Source: Burkholderiaceae bacterium (GTDB lineage Bacteria; Pseudomonadota; Gammaproteobacteria; Burkholderiales; Burkholderiaceae_C). Taken from it: a stretch of DNA of 64,000 nucleotides. Location of the stretch: contig JAIESX010000001.1 of the NCBI GenBank assembly GCA_019745555.1, positions 124,001 through 188,000 on the forward strand. Reading direction: 5' to 3'. This document shows, one piece after another, positions 6,381 through 15,503 of the stretch. The notes under the pieces were generated by a model. The model saw only the letters and a program-made list of their open reading frames with translations. It made no database searches and was not told the DNA's origin. Numbering within the stretch: the stretch's first letter is position 1; each line of letters starts with the position of its first letter. A program made the position numbers and the translations under genes.

Positions 6381-9110
6381 ATGACCCTTCGGGAACGCGC
6401 CACAGCTACCACAGAATCCGCGCCTGAACGGCGGTCGACTGAGGACGAGACGGACCGCGCGCAAGCAGAACTGTTGCTTCAAACCGGCATGGCGCTTGAA
6501 CAGCAGGGGCATCTTGACGAAGCGCTGGATCACTACGGGCGTGCCATACAGTTGCAGCCGGGATTGGCCCGCGCGCATTTCAACAAGGGGAATATCCTGC
6601 TCGATCGGGGCGAGGCAGCAGCTGCGCTGGCTGCGTATCGAATCGCCCTGCAGCACAAACCCGAGTCTGCGGGGGCTCACTACAACATGGGCAACGCCCA
6701 TTTGCGCCTAGGCGATCCTCGAGCGGCGGTCGCGGCGTACGAGGAGGCGCTCCGGCTGAGGCCTGAGTTCATGGAAGCGCAAGTGGCACTGAGCGAGGGG
6801 CTTGCCTTGTGCGCCGCATCAGCCGAAGCAGCCTTCCAGCAAGGTCTGGCCGCCCAGGATCAGGGTCGACCAGATGCCGCGGAGGAACTCTACCGCCAGG
6901 CTCTGACACTTCAGCCCGACCATGTCTATGCCAACAACAACTTGGGCGTGCTCCTTTTGCACCAGCATCACGCCGAGGAGGCCGCCTGCTGTTTTCGGCA
7001 GGCTGCCACGGGATCCCCTGAGGATGGCTCCATTTGGCTCAACCTGGCAAATGCGCTGACTTTGCAGGGCGTTCATGAAGAGGCGCTGCGCGCCTGCGAG
7101 CAGGCCGTCGACCTGATGCCTGCCCATGTTCAGGCACTCGTCCAGCGAAGCATCCTGCTGAACGCTCTGGGCCGTCGCCGCGACGCTGCTGCCAGCTACC
7201 AGCAGGTACTGAGCATCGCGCCAGATCACACCGAAGCTCACCTGAGCCTCAGTGGAATCTTGATCGAGTTGAATCAGTTGGAAGCAGCTGAACAATCATG
7301 TCGCCAGGTACTCGCGCGGGAACCTGACAACGCACGCGCTTACAACCACCTTGGCGTGGTTTTCAAGAAAAGGCATCAGCTGGAGGAAGCGGTAGCCTGT
7401 TTTCGCAAGGCACTGACTATCCTCCCGGATAGCGTCGAGGCTGAAGTGAATCTTGGCTCGACGCTATATGGAATGGGGCAACTGGATGCCGCGGCAACTT
7501 CCCTGCAACGAGCTCTGGCGATGGCCCCAGACTCCGCTGCGGCCCACTCCAACCTAGGCAATCTCCTGCTGGATCAAGGGCAGCCTGCCTTGGCTGAGTC
7601 CCATTACCTGAAAGCACTTGAGCTCGATTCCAGTCTGGCCATCCCTCACAACAATCTAGGCTCGATCTACGCACGCACCAATCGTCCGACGGACGCGGCA
7701 GCTCGTTATCGGCAGGCCATCGCCAACGATCCTGGTTACGTCGACGCCTATGCCAATCTGGGCGGCGTTCTCAAAGACTTGGGTCAAGTTGAGGAAGCCC
7801 TGAACATGATGATCCGGGGACTTGAGATTGACCCCGAGTCCTTGCTGTGCCACAACAACCTGTTGTTCATCCAGAACTATCTGGCGGAGCAGTCTGGCGA
7901 GCAGCTGCTGGCCGATGCGCGCCGCTTTGGCGAGGTGGCTGCCAGGCTGGCCAAGCCCTACACCGATTGGCCCAATCCACCCGATCCCGCACGGCCCCTG
8001 CGTGTAGGACTGGTCTCAGGTGATCTGGGCCATCATCCGGTCGGCTTCTTTCTCGAAGGGGTGCTGAGCGAACTCACGACCCGGGCTGGCGATCGCCTGG
8101 CGTTCTTTGCCTATTCTCATCGCCTGGAAGAAGACGCCACCAGCCAGCGCCTGCGCGCGTGCTGCCAAGGCTGGCTCAAGACACTGGGGCTGAGCGACGA
8201 AGCGCTGGCGCGGCGTATTCGCGACGATCGCATCGACATCCTGATCGATCTGGCCGGCCACACGAGCGGCAACCGGTTGGCCATGTTTGCCTGGAAGCCC
8301 GCACCGGTGCAGGTGAGCTGGCTGGGCTACTTCGCCACAACCGGCGTTGCGGCCATGGACTACTTCCTGGCCGACCCCTGGACGCTGCCCCCCGAGCAGG
8401 AGCCTTTCTTCACCGAGCAGGTCTGGCGCCTGCCCGAGACGCGCCTGTGCTTCACGCCGCCCGACTCCCAGGCACAGGTGAATGTCCTGCCTGCGCTTGC
8501 GCGCGGCTACGTCACTTTCGGCTGCTTCAACAACCTGAGCAAGATGAACGATGCCGTGGTGCGGCTCTGGGCCCAGGTGTTGCAGGCCGTGCCAAACAGC
8601 CGCTTGCTGCTCAAGTACAGGCAGCTCGCTGACGCTTCCGTGCGCCAGCGCACGGCCGAGCGTTTTGCCTTGCACGGCATATCCGCTCAGCGCCTGGTGT
8701 TTGAAGGCCACAGCTCGCGCTCGGACTACCTCGCCGCCTATCATCAGGTGGACATTGCGCTGGACCCCTTCCCCTTCCCCGGGGGCACCACCACCGTGGA
8801 GGCGCTGTGGATGGGCGTGCCGGTGCTGACGCTACAGGGCGATCGCTTCCTGGCCCGCCAGGGGGTCGGTCTTCTCATGAACGCCGGCCTGCCCGAATGG
8901 GTCGCCGCCGATGCCCAGGGCTATGTGCGCCGCGCCAGCGCACACGCCAGCGATCTGCCGGCCCTGGCCGCCTTGCGCTCACGCTTGCGACAGCAGGTGC
9001 TCGCCTCCCCCATCTATGACGCCCCACGCTTTGCGCAGCACTTCGAAACCGCACTGCGCAGCATCTGGCAACTATGGTGCCAAGACAGGGTCGGCTCACA
9101 CCGGGAATAG
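6381..9110 (+). CDS. TPR-repeat O-GlcNAc transferase-like protein (GT41/SPINDLY), copy 1
   Basis: The 909-residue protein has about thirteen tandem TPR-like repeats (residues about 28-485) followed by a GT41 catalytic domain (about 491-900) that contains LRVGLVSGDLGHHPVGFF, with the His-His-Pro motif of the OGT N-catalytic lobe, and FPFPGGTTTVEALWMGVPV in the donor-binding C lobe. It should transfer a sugar, classically GlcNAc, to Ser/Thr of cytoplasmic protein targets selected by the TPR superhelix. The ATG follows GAAGGACG. The next GT41 gene begins 3 bp after the stop. Nucleotides 7851-9079 are identical to 10329-11557 in copy 2. Bacterial relatives often modify flagellin or pili; the target here is unknown. 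Confidence 0.88.
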   Translation: MTLRERATATTESAPERRSTEDETDRAQAELLLQTGMALEQQGHLDEALDHYGRAIQLQPGLARAHFNKGNILLDRGEAAAALAAYRIALQHKPESAGAHYNMGNAHLRLGDPRAAVAAYEEALRLRPEFMEAQVALSEGLALCAASAEAAFQQGLAAQDQGRPDAAEELYRQALTLQPDHVYANNNLGVLLLHQHHAEEAACCFRQAATGSPEDGSIWLNLANALTLQGVHEEALRACEQAVDLMPAHVQALVQRSILLNALGRRRDAAASYQQVLSIAPDHTEAHLSLSGILIELNQLEAAEQSCRQVLAREPDNARAYNHLGVVFKKRHQLEEAVACFRKALTILPDSVEAEVNLGSTLYGMGQLDAAATSLQRALAMAPDSAAAHSNLGNLLLDQGQPALAESHYLKALELDSSLAIPHNNLGSIYARTNRPTDAAARYRQAIANDPGYVDAYANLGGVLKDLGQVEEALNMMIRGLEIDPESLLCHNNLLFIQNYLAEQSGEQLLADARRFGEVAARLAKPYTDWPNPPDPARPLRVGLVSGDLGHHPVGFFLEGVLSELTTRAGDRLAFFAYSHRLEEDATSQRLRACCQGWLKTLGLSDEALARRIRDDRIDILIDLAGHTSGNRLAMFAWKPAPVQVSWLGYFATTGVAAMDYFLADPWTLPPEQEPFFTEQVWRLPETRLCFTPPDSQAQVNVLPALARGYVTFGCFNNLSKMNDAVVRLWAQVLQAVPNSRLLLKYRQLADASVRQRTAERFALHGISAQRLVFEGHSSRSDYLAAYHQVDIALDPFPFPGGTTTVEALWMGVPVLTLQGDRFLARQGVGLLMNAGLPEWVAADAQGYVRRASAHASDLPALAALRSRLRQQVLASPIYDAPRFAQHFETALRSIWQLWCQDRVGSHRE
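7851..9079 (+). repeat. 1,229-bp direct repeat, copy A
   Basis: Encodes the catalytic domain of the first GT41 gene (codons 491-900). I find no mismatch with 10329-11557 (offset 2,478 bp). Identity starts sharply at CACAACAACC and ends sharply within the last codons. Confidence 0.95.
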
Positions 9111-9113
9111 ACC

Positions 9114-11564
9114 ATGGGGCTGCTTGATTCCTTCTTCAGGCGTGTACCCACCGCTTCAGGCGGGGACCATGCTTCGTCCATGCGCAGCCAGACCGTCGCA
9201 GAGAGCAAGCTCGAAGAAGGCATGCGCATGGAGCGCGAGGGTCGTCTTGATGAGGCGCTGCATTGTTACGATGCGGCTATTGCGCTGGCGCCTGATCTGG
9301 CGCGGGCACATTTCAATCGCGGCAACATCCTGCTCGACCGGGGTGATGCCTTTGAAGCTCTTCCTTCCTATCGCAAGGCGATCGAGCTCAAGCCCGATTC
9401 GGCAACAGCACACTACAACCTAGGCAACGCCTATCTGCAGCTCGGCAATCTGCAAGACAGTGTCACCGCACTGCGCACGGCAATCACCCTCAAACCCGAC
9501 TTTCTCGACGCCCATATCACGTTGGGGCTGATCCACGGCAAGCTCGGACATGAGCGCGAAGCGCAGCTGTCGTTTTCGAATGCCACCAGGATCAATGCCG
9601 ATTCTGCCGAGATCTATTGTCGAGTTGCTTCCTGCTGGTTGGAAGCAGGCTTCGAGCAATTTGCGATCCACAATGTTCAGAGGGCACTCTCCTTGCAGCC
9701 TGACATGGTTGATGCCTTACGTCTGTGGGGACTTGCATGTCAGCGCCTGAAGCACACTGAGGATGCGATTGAGTATTTCCGTCGTGGCTTGTCGATGCAG
9801 CCCGATAACGCAGAACTTCTCAACCATCTTGGTACGGCCTTTCGAGACTCCGGGCGACATGACACCGCCATAGACTGCTATCGCAGGGCATTGGCAATCA
9901 ATCCCGATCTTCCCGTCGCGCACTACAACCTGGGGGAGTCACTGCAGAGTCTGGGACAGTCCGAAGATGCCATCAGTTGTTATCAACGGTGTCTGGCGCT
10001 CGGGCAAAGTCATTACGATGTCTACATCAGTCTTGCGGCGGCTCTGCGTGATCTAGGGCGCGACAATGAGGCGCTCACGCGCTTTGAGCAGGCGATAGCG
10101 CTACAGCCGGATAACCCCGCCGGCTATATCCACAGAGGCGTCACGCTCGCGATGCTCGGCCGCCTCCAAGAGGCGCAGGAAGATTATCAGCGTGCGCTGC
10201 TGCTGCAACCCGACAATGCTGATGCCCAGCTGAGCATGGGTGTGGTCCTCAAGGATCTGGGAGATGTGTCCAATGCACTGACTTATGTGCAGCGCGCATT
10301 GGAGATTCAATCCGACTATGTGCTTGCGCACAACAACCTGTTGTTCATCCAGAACTATCTGGCGGAGCAGTCTGGCGAGCAGCTGCTGGCCGATGCGCGC
10401 CGCTTTGGCGAGGTGGCTGCCAGGCTGGCCAAGCCCTACACCGATTGGCCCAATCCACCCGATCCCGCACGGCCCCTGCGTGTAGGACTGGTCTCAGGTG
10501 ATCTGGGCCATCATCCGGTCGGCTTCTTTCTCGAAGGGGTGCTGAGCGAACTCACGACCCGGGCTGGCGATCGCCTGGCGTTCTTTGCCTATTCTCATCG
10601 CCTGGAAGAAGACGCCACCAGCCAGCGCCTGCGCGCGTGCTGCCAAGGCTGGCTCAAGACACTGGGGCTGAGCGACGAAGCGCTGGCGCGGCGTATTCGC
10701 GACGATCGCATCGACATCCTGATCGATCTGGCCGGCCACACGAGCGGCAACCGGTTGGCCATGTTTGCCTGGAAGCCCGCACCGGTGCAGGTGAGCTGGC
10801 TGGGCTACTTCGCCACAACCGGCGTTGCGGCCATGGACTACTTCCTGGCCGACCCCTGGACGCTGCCCCCCGAGCAGGAGCCTTTCTTCACCGAGCAGGT
10901 CTGGCGCCTGCCCGAGACGCGCCTGTGCTTCACGCCGCCCGACTCCCAGGCACAGGTGAATGTCCTGCCTGCGCTTGCGCGCGGCTACGTCACTTTCGGC
11001 TGCTTCAACAACCTGAGCAAGATGAACGATGCCGTGGTGCGGCTCTGGGCCCAGGTGTTGCAGGCCGTGCCAAACAGCCGCTTGCTGCTCAAGTACAGGC
11101 AGCTCGCTGACGCTTCCGTGCGCCAGCGCACGGCCGAGCGTTTTGCCTTGCACGGCATATCCGCTCAGCGCCTGGTGTTTGAAGGCCACAGCTCGCGCTC
11201 GGACTACCTCGCCGCCTATCATCAGGTGGACATTGCGCTGGACCCCTTCCCCTTCCCCGGGGGCACCACCACCGTGGAGGCGCTGTGGATGGGCGTGCCG
11301 GTGCTGACGCTACAGGGCGATCGCTTCCTGGCCCGCCAGGGGGTCGGTCTTCTCATGAACGCCGGCCTGCCCGAATGGGTCGCCGCCGATGCCCAGGGCT
11401 ATGTGCGCCGCGCCAGCGCACACGCCAGCGATCTGCCGGCCCTGGCCGCCTTGCGCTCACGCTTGCGACAGCAGGTGCTCGCCTCCCCCATCTATGACGC
11501 CCCACGCTTTGCGCAGCACTTCGAAACCGCACTGCGCAGCATCTGGCAACTATGGTGTGCCTGA
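9114..11564 (+). CDS. TPR-repeat O-GlcNAc transferase-like protein (GT41/SPINDLY), copy 2
   Basis: The 816-residue paralogue has about eleven TPR-like units (residues about 35-400) and a GT41 catalytic domain (about 406-815) that is identical to copy 1. Its TPR half is related but clearly different, for example FNRGNILLDRG aligns with FNKGNILLDRG while later repeats diverge. The N-terminus starts MGLLDSFFRRVP and has no signal peptide. The two genes form an operon with a 3-bp gap. Different TPR arrays with one shared catalytic module suggest two target ranges and the same chemistry. It converges on the GspE-like gene, leaving only 17 bp between stops. Confidence 0.88.
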   Translation: MGLLDSFFRRVPTASGGDHASSMRSQTVAESKLEEGMRMEREGRLDEALHCYDAAIALAPDLARAHFNRGNILLDRGDAFEALPSYRKAIELKPDSATAHYNLGNAYLQLGNLQDSVTALRTAITLKPDFLDAHITLGLIHGKLGHEREAQLSFSNATRINADSAEIYCRVASCWLEAGFEQFAIHNVQRALSLQPDMVDALRLWGLACQRLKHTEDAIEYFRRGLSMQPDNAELLNHLGTAFRDSGRHDTAIDCYRRALAINPDLPVAHYNLGESLQSLGQSEDAISCYQRCLALGQSHYDVYISLAAALRDLGRDNEALTRFEQAIALQPDNPAGYIHRGVTLAMLGRLQEAQEDYQRALLLQPDNADAQLSMGVVLKDLGDVSNALTYVQRALEIQSDYVLAHNNLLFIQNYLAEQSGEQLLADARRFGEVAARLAKPYTDWPNPPDPARPLRVGLVSGDLGHHPVGFFLEGVLSELTTRAGDRLAFFAYSHRLEEDATSQRLRACCQGWLKTLGLSDEALARRIRDDRIDILIDLAGHTSGNRLAMFAWKPAPVQVSWLGYFATTGVAAMDYFLADPWTLPPEQEPFFTEQVWRLPETRLCFTPPDSQAQVNVLPALARGYVTFGCFNNLSKMNDAVVRLWAQVLQAVPNSRLLLKYRQLADASVRQRTAERFALHGISAQRLVFEGHSSRSDYLAAYHQVDIALDPFPFPGGTTTVEALWMGVPVLTLQGDRFLARQGVGLLMNAGLPEWVAADAQGYVRRASAHASDLPALAALRSRLRQQVLASPIYDAPRFAQHFETALRSIWQLWCA
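10329..11557 (+). repeat. 1,229-bp direct repeat, copy B
   Basis: Identical to 7851-9079 in my reading, including third codon positions. It codes for residues 406-815 of the second GT41 protein. Confidence 0.95.
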
Positions 11565-11581
11565 GATGCGTCTCTTTTCTG

Positions 11582-13993
11582 TTACTTGATGCAGACCTGC
11601 CGGACCTGCTTGAGGTCGGTCATGCCTAGCATGATCTTCTCCATCCCGTCCATCTTGAGGGTCCGCATGCCGCTTTCCACGGCAGCCGCAAAGATCTCGG
11701 CGACACGGGCGCGCTCCTGCACCAGCTTCTTGATGCGGTCATCGGCGATCAGCAGTTCGTGCAGACCCAGACGGCCTTTGTAGCCAGTGTTGTTGCATTT
11801 CTCGCAGCCCACCGGCTTGTAGAAACGCAGCTTGCCGTCCTCGCCGTAGTTGACCACCCATTCCTCGTAGAGCTTCTGGGCTTCGCCACTGAAATCTGCC
11901 TTCCAGGCCTTCGTGTTTTTCAGTTCTTCGGCATATTCGGAGATAAAGGCGTTGATCTCGGAGGTACTGGGGTTGTAAGGCTGCTTGCAGTCGCACAGCT
12001 TCTTGGCCAGTCGCTGGGCCAGGATGCCCAGCAGGGCGTCGGCGAAGTTGAACGGGTCCATGCCCATGTCCAGCAGGCGCGTGATGGACTCAGGTGCGGA
12101 GTTGGTGTGCAGGGTGGAAAACACCAGGTGACCGGTGAGCGAAGCCTCCACGCCCATGGACACGGTTTCCTTGTCACGTGATTCGCCGACCATGATGATG
12201 TCGGGATCGGCACGCAGGAAAGCGCGCATGATCAGCGCAAAGTCGATGCCGGCCTTCTTGTTGATCTGGACCTGGCGCAAACCGCGCTGCGTGATTTCCA
12301 CCGGGTCTTCAGCGGTCCAGATCTTGGTGTCCGGCGTGTTGAGGAATTTCAGGATGGAGTGCAGCGTCGTCGTCTTGCCGGAGCCTGTCGGACCGCAAAC
12401 ATAGAAGAGGCCGTAGGGCTTGCTGACCGTGCTCTCCAGCCGCTCACGATTGTGTGGTGTGAGACCGAGCTTTTCGAGCGGGATCGGCTCACCCGAGGCC
12501 AGGATGCGCATGACCACGTCTTCGACGCCACCGGCCGAAGGAATCGTCGCGACCCGCAGCTCGATGTCGAGCGGACCGTACTTCTTGAACTTGATCTTGC
12601 CGTCCTGCGGCTTACGGCGCTCAGAAATATCCAGATCACACATGATCTTGAGACGGGTGACCATGGCCTGGCGGAAATGCGCCGGCACCTCGATATAGGG
12701 CATCAGGGTGCCATCGACACGGAAACGGATGCCGGTCTTGAGCTTGCCAGGCAGGGGTTCAATGTGGATATCGGAGGCCTTCTGGTTGTAGGCGTCGACG
12801 ATGACCTTGTTGACGAACTTCACCAGTTCGTTGTCAGCCGCCGCAGACTCCAGGGAGTCGTCGTTCTCGTCGTCGCTGCCCAGGGGGCCGCCCATGTCGG
12901 CGAGCATCTGGTCGATGGAGGTGCCGTCCACGACGGCGCCGAACAGCTGTTCCAGCGTCTGCTCGAACTCGGTCTGGGTTGTGACCCTGTACGCAAACTT
13001 GTGGATGCGTGGAAACACCTGTGGCACCACACGGGCACCCCGCGTCGCCTCCGGATCCAGGCACATGATGACCAGGCCCTCGGGCGACTCTTCGAGCGGG
13101 ATCCAGCCCTGTCCTTCGGTGAACTCGCGCTTGAGCGAACCATGCAGCATCTCCGAGCGGATACGCCCGGGGTTGAAAGGCTCGTAGGGCACACCAAAGA
13201 ACTTGGCCAGTGATGGCCCGATCTGCGAAGGCGTCAGCTGATGGCGGCTCATCAGCAGATGCTCCACGGGACGCCCTTCGTTGCGGGCTTCCTGCACGCA
13301 GTCCTGCAGCTCGGTACCGGTGATCAGACCGTCGGCCACCAGACCGTCGTACTTGGTCGCGCGGATACGCTGCGGTTCATCGGTCTTGTGCATGCGAGTA
13401 CGGATGGCGGTGGCCAGCGTCTTGCAGAGCTGGACCACGCCCTTGACATCCAGCTCGGAAAACGGCTGGTCGGCCTTGTTGTTGATGACCTGCAACACAC
13501 CGTACAGATTGCCGCCCTCGATGATGGGCGAAACCAGCATCTGCTTGGTACGGTAACCCGAGCGCTTGTCCACTTCCTGGAGAAAAGCGAGCTGCGGATG
13601 AATCTGCTTGAGCGCCTCCACGTCATAGACATCGGCCAGGTTGAGCAGCTTGCGGCTGAATGCCACGTAGCCGGCGATGCTCTGCGGGCTGATGGGCAGC
13701 TTCAGTTCGCGGCTGCTGGTCAGGCCGGTCTTGATCTTGGAGACGATGGAAGTCTCGTCGTCGCTCACCGCATAAAGCGTCAAACGATCTGCATTGAAGA
13801 GCTTGCAGATCTCCGGGCTGACTTCGAGCATGATCTGCTCGACATGTTCGGTCTCGTGGATGCGCAGCACCACCTGCTTGAGCTGGCGCACGAACAGGGC
13901 CTCGAAGGTCTTATCCTGCTTGTCGCTCGTGGGCTGCTGGGAATCGCGGAAGCCGGGATCGCCCCCGCCCGGCGGTTTCATGACGGCACTCAT
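11582..13993 (-). CDS. GAF-domain GspE/PilB-family secretion ATPase
   Basis: The 803-residue protein has a GAF-like sensor domain (about 40-205), a MshEN/GspE N-terminal-like domain (about 215-365) and a AAA-type secretion ATPase with Walker A GPTGSGKTTTLHS near 534, an AEDPVEIT Asp/Glu box, FSTLHTN, and a C-terminal zinc region (CDCKQPYNP and CEKCNNTGYKGRLGLHELL). Such ATPases power pilus extension or type II secretion. Here it is not next to pilC/gspF genes but ends an operon of PP2C, FHA and MBL-fold proteins. The start overlaps the preceding stop by 4 nt (ATGA). The first MshEN motif lacks a clear RLGxxL, so c-di-GMP binding is doubtful. Confidence 0.88.
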   Translation of the reverse strand: MSAVMKPPGGGDPGFRDSQQPTSDKQDKTFEALFVRQLKQVVLRIHETEHVEQIMLEVSPEICKLFNADRLTLYAVSDDETSIVSKIKTGLTSSRELKLPISPQSIAGYVAFSRKLLNLADVYDVEALKQIHPQLAFLQEVDKRSGYRTKQMLVSPIIEGGNLYGVLQVINNKADQPFSELDVKGVVQLCKTLATAIRTRMHKTDEPQRIRATKYDGLVADGLITGTELQDCVQEARNEGRPVEHLLMSRHQLTPSQIGPSLAKFFGVPYEPFNPGRIRSEMLHGSLKREFTEGQGWIPLEESPEGLVIMCLDPEATRGARVVPQVFPRIHKFAYRVTTQTEFEQTLEQLFGAVVDGTSIDQMLADMGGPLGSDDENDDSLESAAADNELVKFVNKVIVDAYNQKASDIHIEPLPGKLKTGIRFRVDGTLMPYIEVPAHFRQAMVTRLKIMCDLDISERRKPQDGKIKFKKYGPLDIELRVATIPSAGGVEDVVMRILASGEPIPLEKLGLTPHNRERLESTVSKPYGLFYVCGPTGSGKTTTLHSILKFLNTPDTKIWTAEDPVEITQRGLRQVQINKKAGIDFALIMRAFLRADPDIIMVGESRDKETVSMGVEASLTGHLVFSTLHTNSAPESITRLLDMGMDPFNFADALLGILAQRLAKKLCDCKQPYNPSTSEINAFISEYAEELKNTKAWKADFSGEAQKLYEEWVVNYGEDGKLRFYKPVGCEKCNNTGYKGRLGLHELLIADDRIKKLVQERARVAEIFAAAVESGMRTLKMDGMEKIMLGMTDLKQVRQVCIK

Positions 13994-14781
13994 AGGTCAA
14001 ACTCCTGTCCTGCCCGCAACCAGCGTATGTCGTGCTGGCGACGGCTTCCCGACGGACCGCAGACGTCCAGCGCCCGGATCTCGGACATGATCAGATCGGT
14101 CTCGGCGGGTTTGGTATGTGTGATGTAGATCGGATAATTCCTGCCCGGCGCGATGCCGTCAAGCTCCGCGGCCAGCACCTCGGGTGAAAGATGCTGGCTC
14201 GTCTGGGCGAGTTGGCTTTCACGGCTGCTGAACGCCGTCTCGATCACCAGCATGCTCACGTCCAGCTGGTTGATGCGCTGCCAGAAGGCCGCATTGGGCC
14301 CGGTATCGCCACTGAAGACCCAGCAGGCCTGAGCGGTCATGACCGCGTAGCCGACCGCCGGCACGGTATGCACGGCCGGCAGCACTTCGATGCGTCGATC
14401 ACCCAGCGCCAGCACTTGCCCGGTCTCGATCGGCACAAAGCGCAGAAAGGGCGCCGTGACCGAGGGCAGGCGGGTGAAGTCCGGCCAGATCACGTCGTTG
14501 AAGACATGGGTCCGCAACGCCGCAATCGTCCCCGACAGGGCATGCACCTGCACAGGCCGGGTGCGCTGCGCCGCGATCGCGTCCAGCATGAGGGGCAGGG
14601 CCGCGATGTGGTCCAGATGGGAGTGGGTCAACAGGACGTGGTCGATGGCCAGCATCTCGTCCAAGGTCAGGTCGCCGACGCCGGTCCCTGCATCGACTAG
14701 GATGTCGGCATCCAGCAGAAAGGACGTGGTGCGGCATTCCTTGGCGATGGCGCCCGAGCAGCCCAACACGCGCACCTTCAT
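13990..14781 (-). CDS. Metallo-beta-lactamase-fold hydrolase, cyclic-nucleotide phosphodiesterase-like
   Basis: The 263-residue protein carries the metal-binding motif THSHLDH (52-58), a VFSGDTGPN motif and a downstream YITHTKPAE histidine, all expected of MBL-fold hydrolases. Together with its N-terminus (MKVRVLGCSGAIA) it resembles class II 3',5'-cyclic-nucleotide phosphodiesterases, so hydrolysis of a cyclic nucleotide is a reasonable guess. The ATG at 14781 has AAGGAG 5 nt upstream, better than the GTG two codons earlier. It overlaps the GspE-like gene by 4 nt and follows the FHA gene by 46 bp, pointing to a signalling operon. Confidence 0.75.
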   Translation of the reverse strand: MKVRVLGCSGAIAKECRTTSFLLDADILVDAGTGVGDLTLDEMLAIDHVLLTHSHLDHIAALPLMLDAIAAQRTRPVQVHALSGTIAALRTHVFNDVIWPDFTRLPSVTAPFLRFVPIETGQVLALGDRRIEVLPAVHTVPAVGYAVMTAQACWVFSGDTGPNAAFWQRINQLDVSMLVIETAFSSRESQLAQTSQHLSPEVLAAELDGIAPGRNYPIYITHTKPAETDLIMSEIRALDVCGPSGSRRQHDIRWLRAGQEFDL

Positions 14782-14827
14782 GACCACTCCTTCGTCTGCC
14801 CGCGAACCGCAGGCCTGCTGCCAGCCC

Positions 14828-15460
14828 TCAGTTCTGGATGAACTGCATCCTGGTTCCCGCCAGCTCGATCATGTCACCGCTCTTGAGCGCGACCGGCTCG
14901 CTGCTGATCGGCGCGCCATTGAGCAGGGGAATCCCCGAGCCTTCCACGTGGGCCACCACATAGCCTTGCGCACGCCGGGAGATCGAGGCCACCGCCACGC
15001 CCGGTTTGCCCACCGTCGTCACCGCCTTGGTCAGGGGCACTTCCCGACCAGAGGCCGTGCCCGAGAGCACGCGCAAGGACGCGTTGAGAGCCGCCGCCTC
15101 CGGTACGGAGGCCAGCCCTGCGGGTGACTCGCCTGGCTTGAACAGCATGGTCTTGTCAAAACCGGGCGCTTCCGCCTCGTTGACGAACTTGATCTTGTAC
15201 TTGCCGACCTCGATCGTGTCGCCATTCTGCAAGGCCTGCTTCTTGATCGCCTTGCCGTTGACATAGGTTCCATTGGTGCTGTTCAGATCCTCCAGCACCA
15301 CTTCGCTGCCGTTCATCTGCAGCGCCGCATGCTCACCGCTGACGGCGAGATTGTCGATCACCACATCGTTGTATGGCCGCCTCCCCAGGGTCGTGCGTTC
15401 CTTGGTCAGCTGCACTTCCTTGATGACAACACCGTCGATCGATACGATCATTTTCGGCAT
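14828..15460 (-). CDS. FHA-domain protein
   Basis: The 210-residue protein has a clear FHA domain with TTLGRRPYND (23-32), SGEHAAL (41-47) and NSTNGTYVNG (60-69), the residues that read phosphothreonine. A second, weaker FHA-like half (about 125-208) has VTTVGKPG and a degenerate recognition loop. There is no signal peptide. The ATG follows AGGAG. It lies between the PP2C phosphatase and the MBL-fold hydrolase in one operon. FHA proteins usually dock phosphoproteins made by Ser/Thr kinases; no kinase is present in this window. Confidence 0.9.
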   Translation of the reverse strand: MPKMIVSIDGVVIKEVQLTKERTTLGRRPYNDVVIDNLAVSGEHAALQMNGSEVVLEDLNSTNGTYVNGKAIKKQALQNGDTIEVGKYKIKFVNEAEAPGFDKTMLFKPGESPAGLASVPEAAALNASLRVLSGTASGREVPLTKAVTTVGKPGVAVASISRRAQGYVVAHVEGSGIPLLNGAPISSEPVALKSGDMIELAGTRMQFIQN

Positions 15461-15503
15461 GCCCGACTCCTATTCCTTTTGCTTTTTGTCAAATATATTC
15501 CGG

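Noticed and set aside
11563-11581. Terminator between the second GT41 gene and the GspE-like gene
   Set aside because: GAGATGCGTCTC followed by TTTTCT gives only a weak short stem, so I do not list it as a terminator.
12359-13213. 284-codon plus-strand frame opposite the GspE-like gene
   Set aside because: Antisense to an ATPase with full Walker A and zinc motifs; low-complexity amino-acid composition.
11582-13993. c-di-GMP-binding MshEN domain in the GspE-like ATPase
   Set aside because: The region resembles MshEN in length but lacks a convincing RLGxxL motif, so ligand binding is not claimed.
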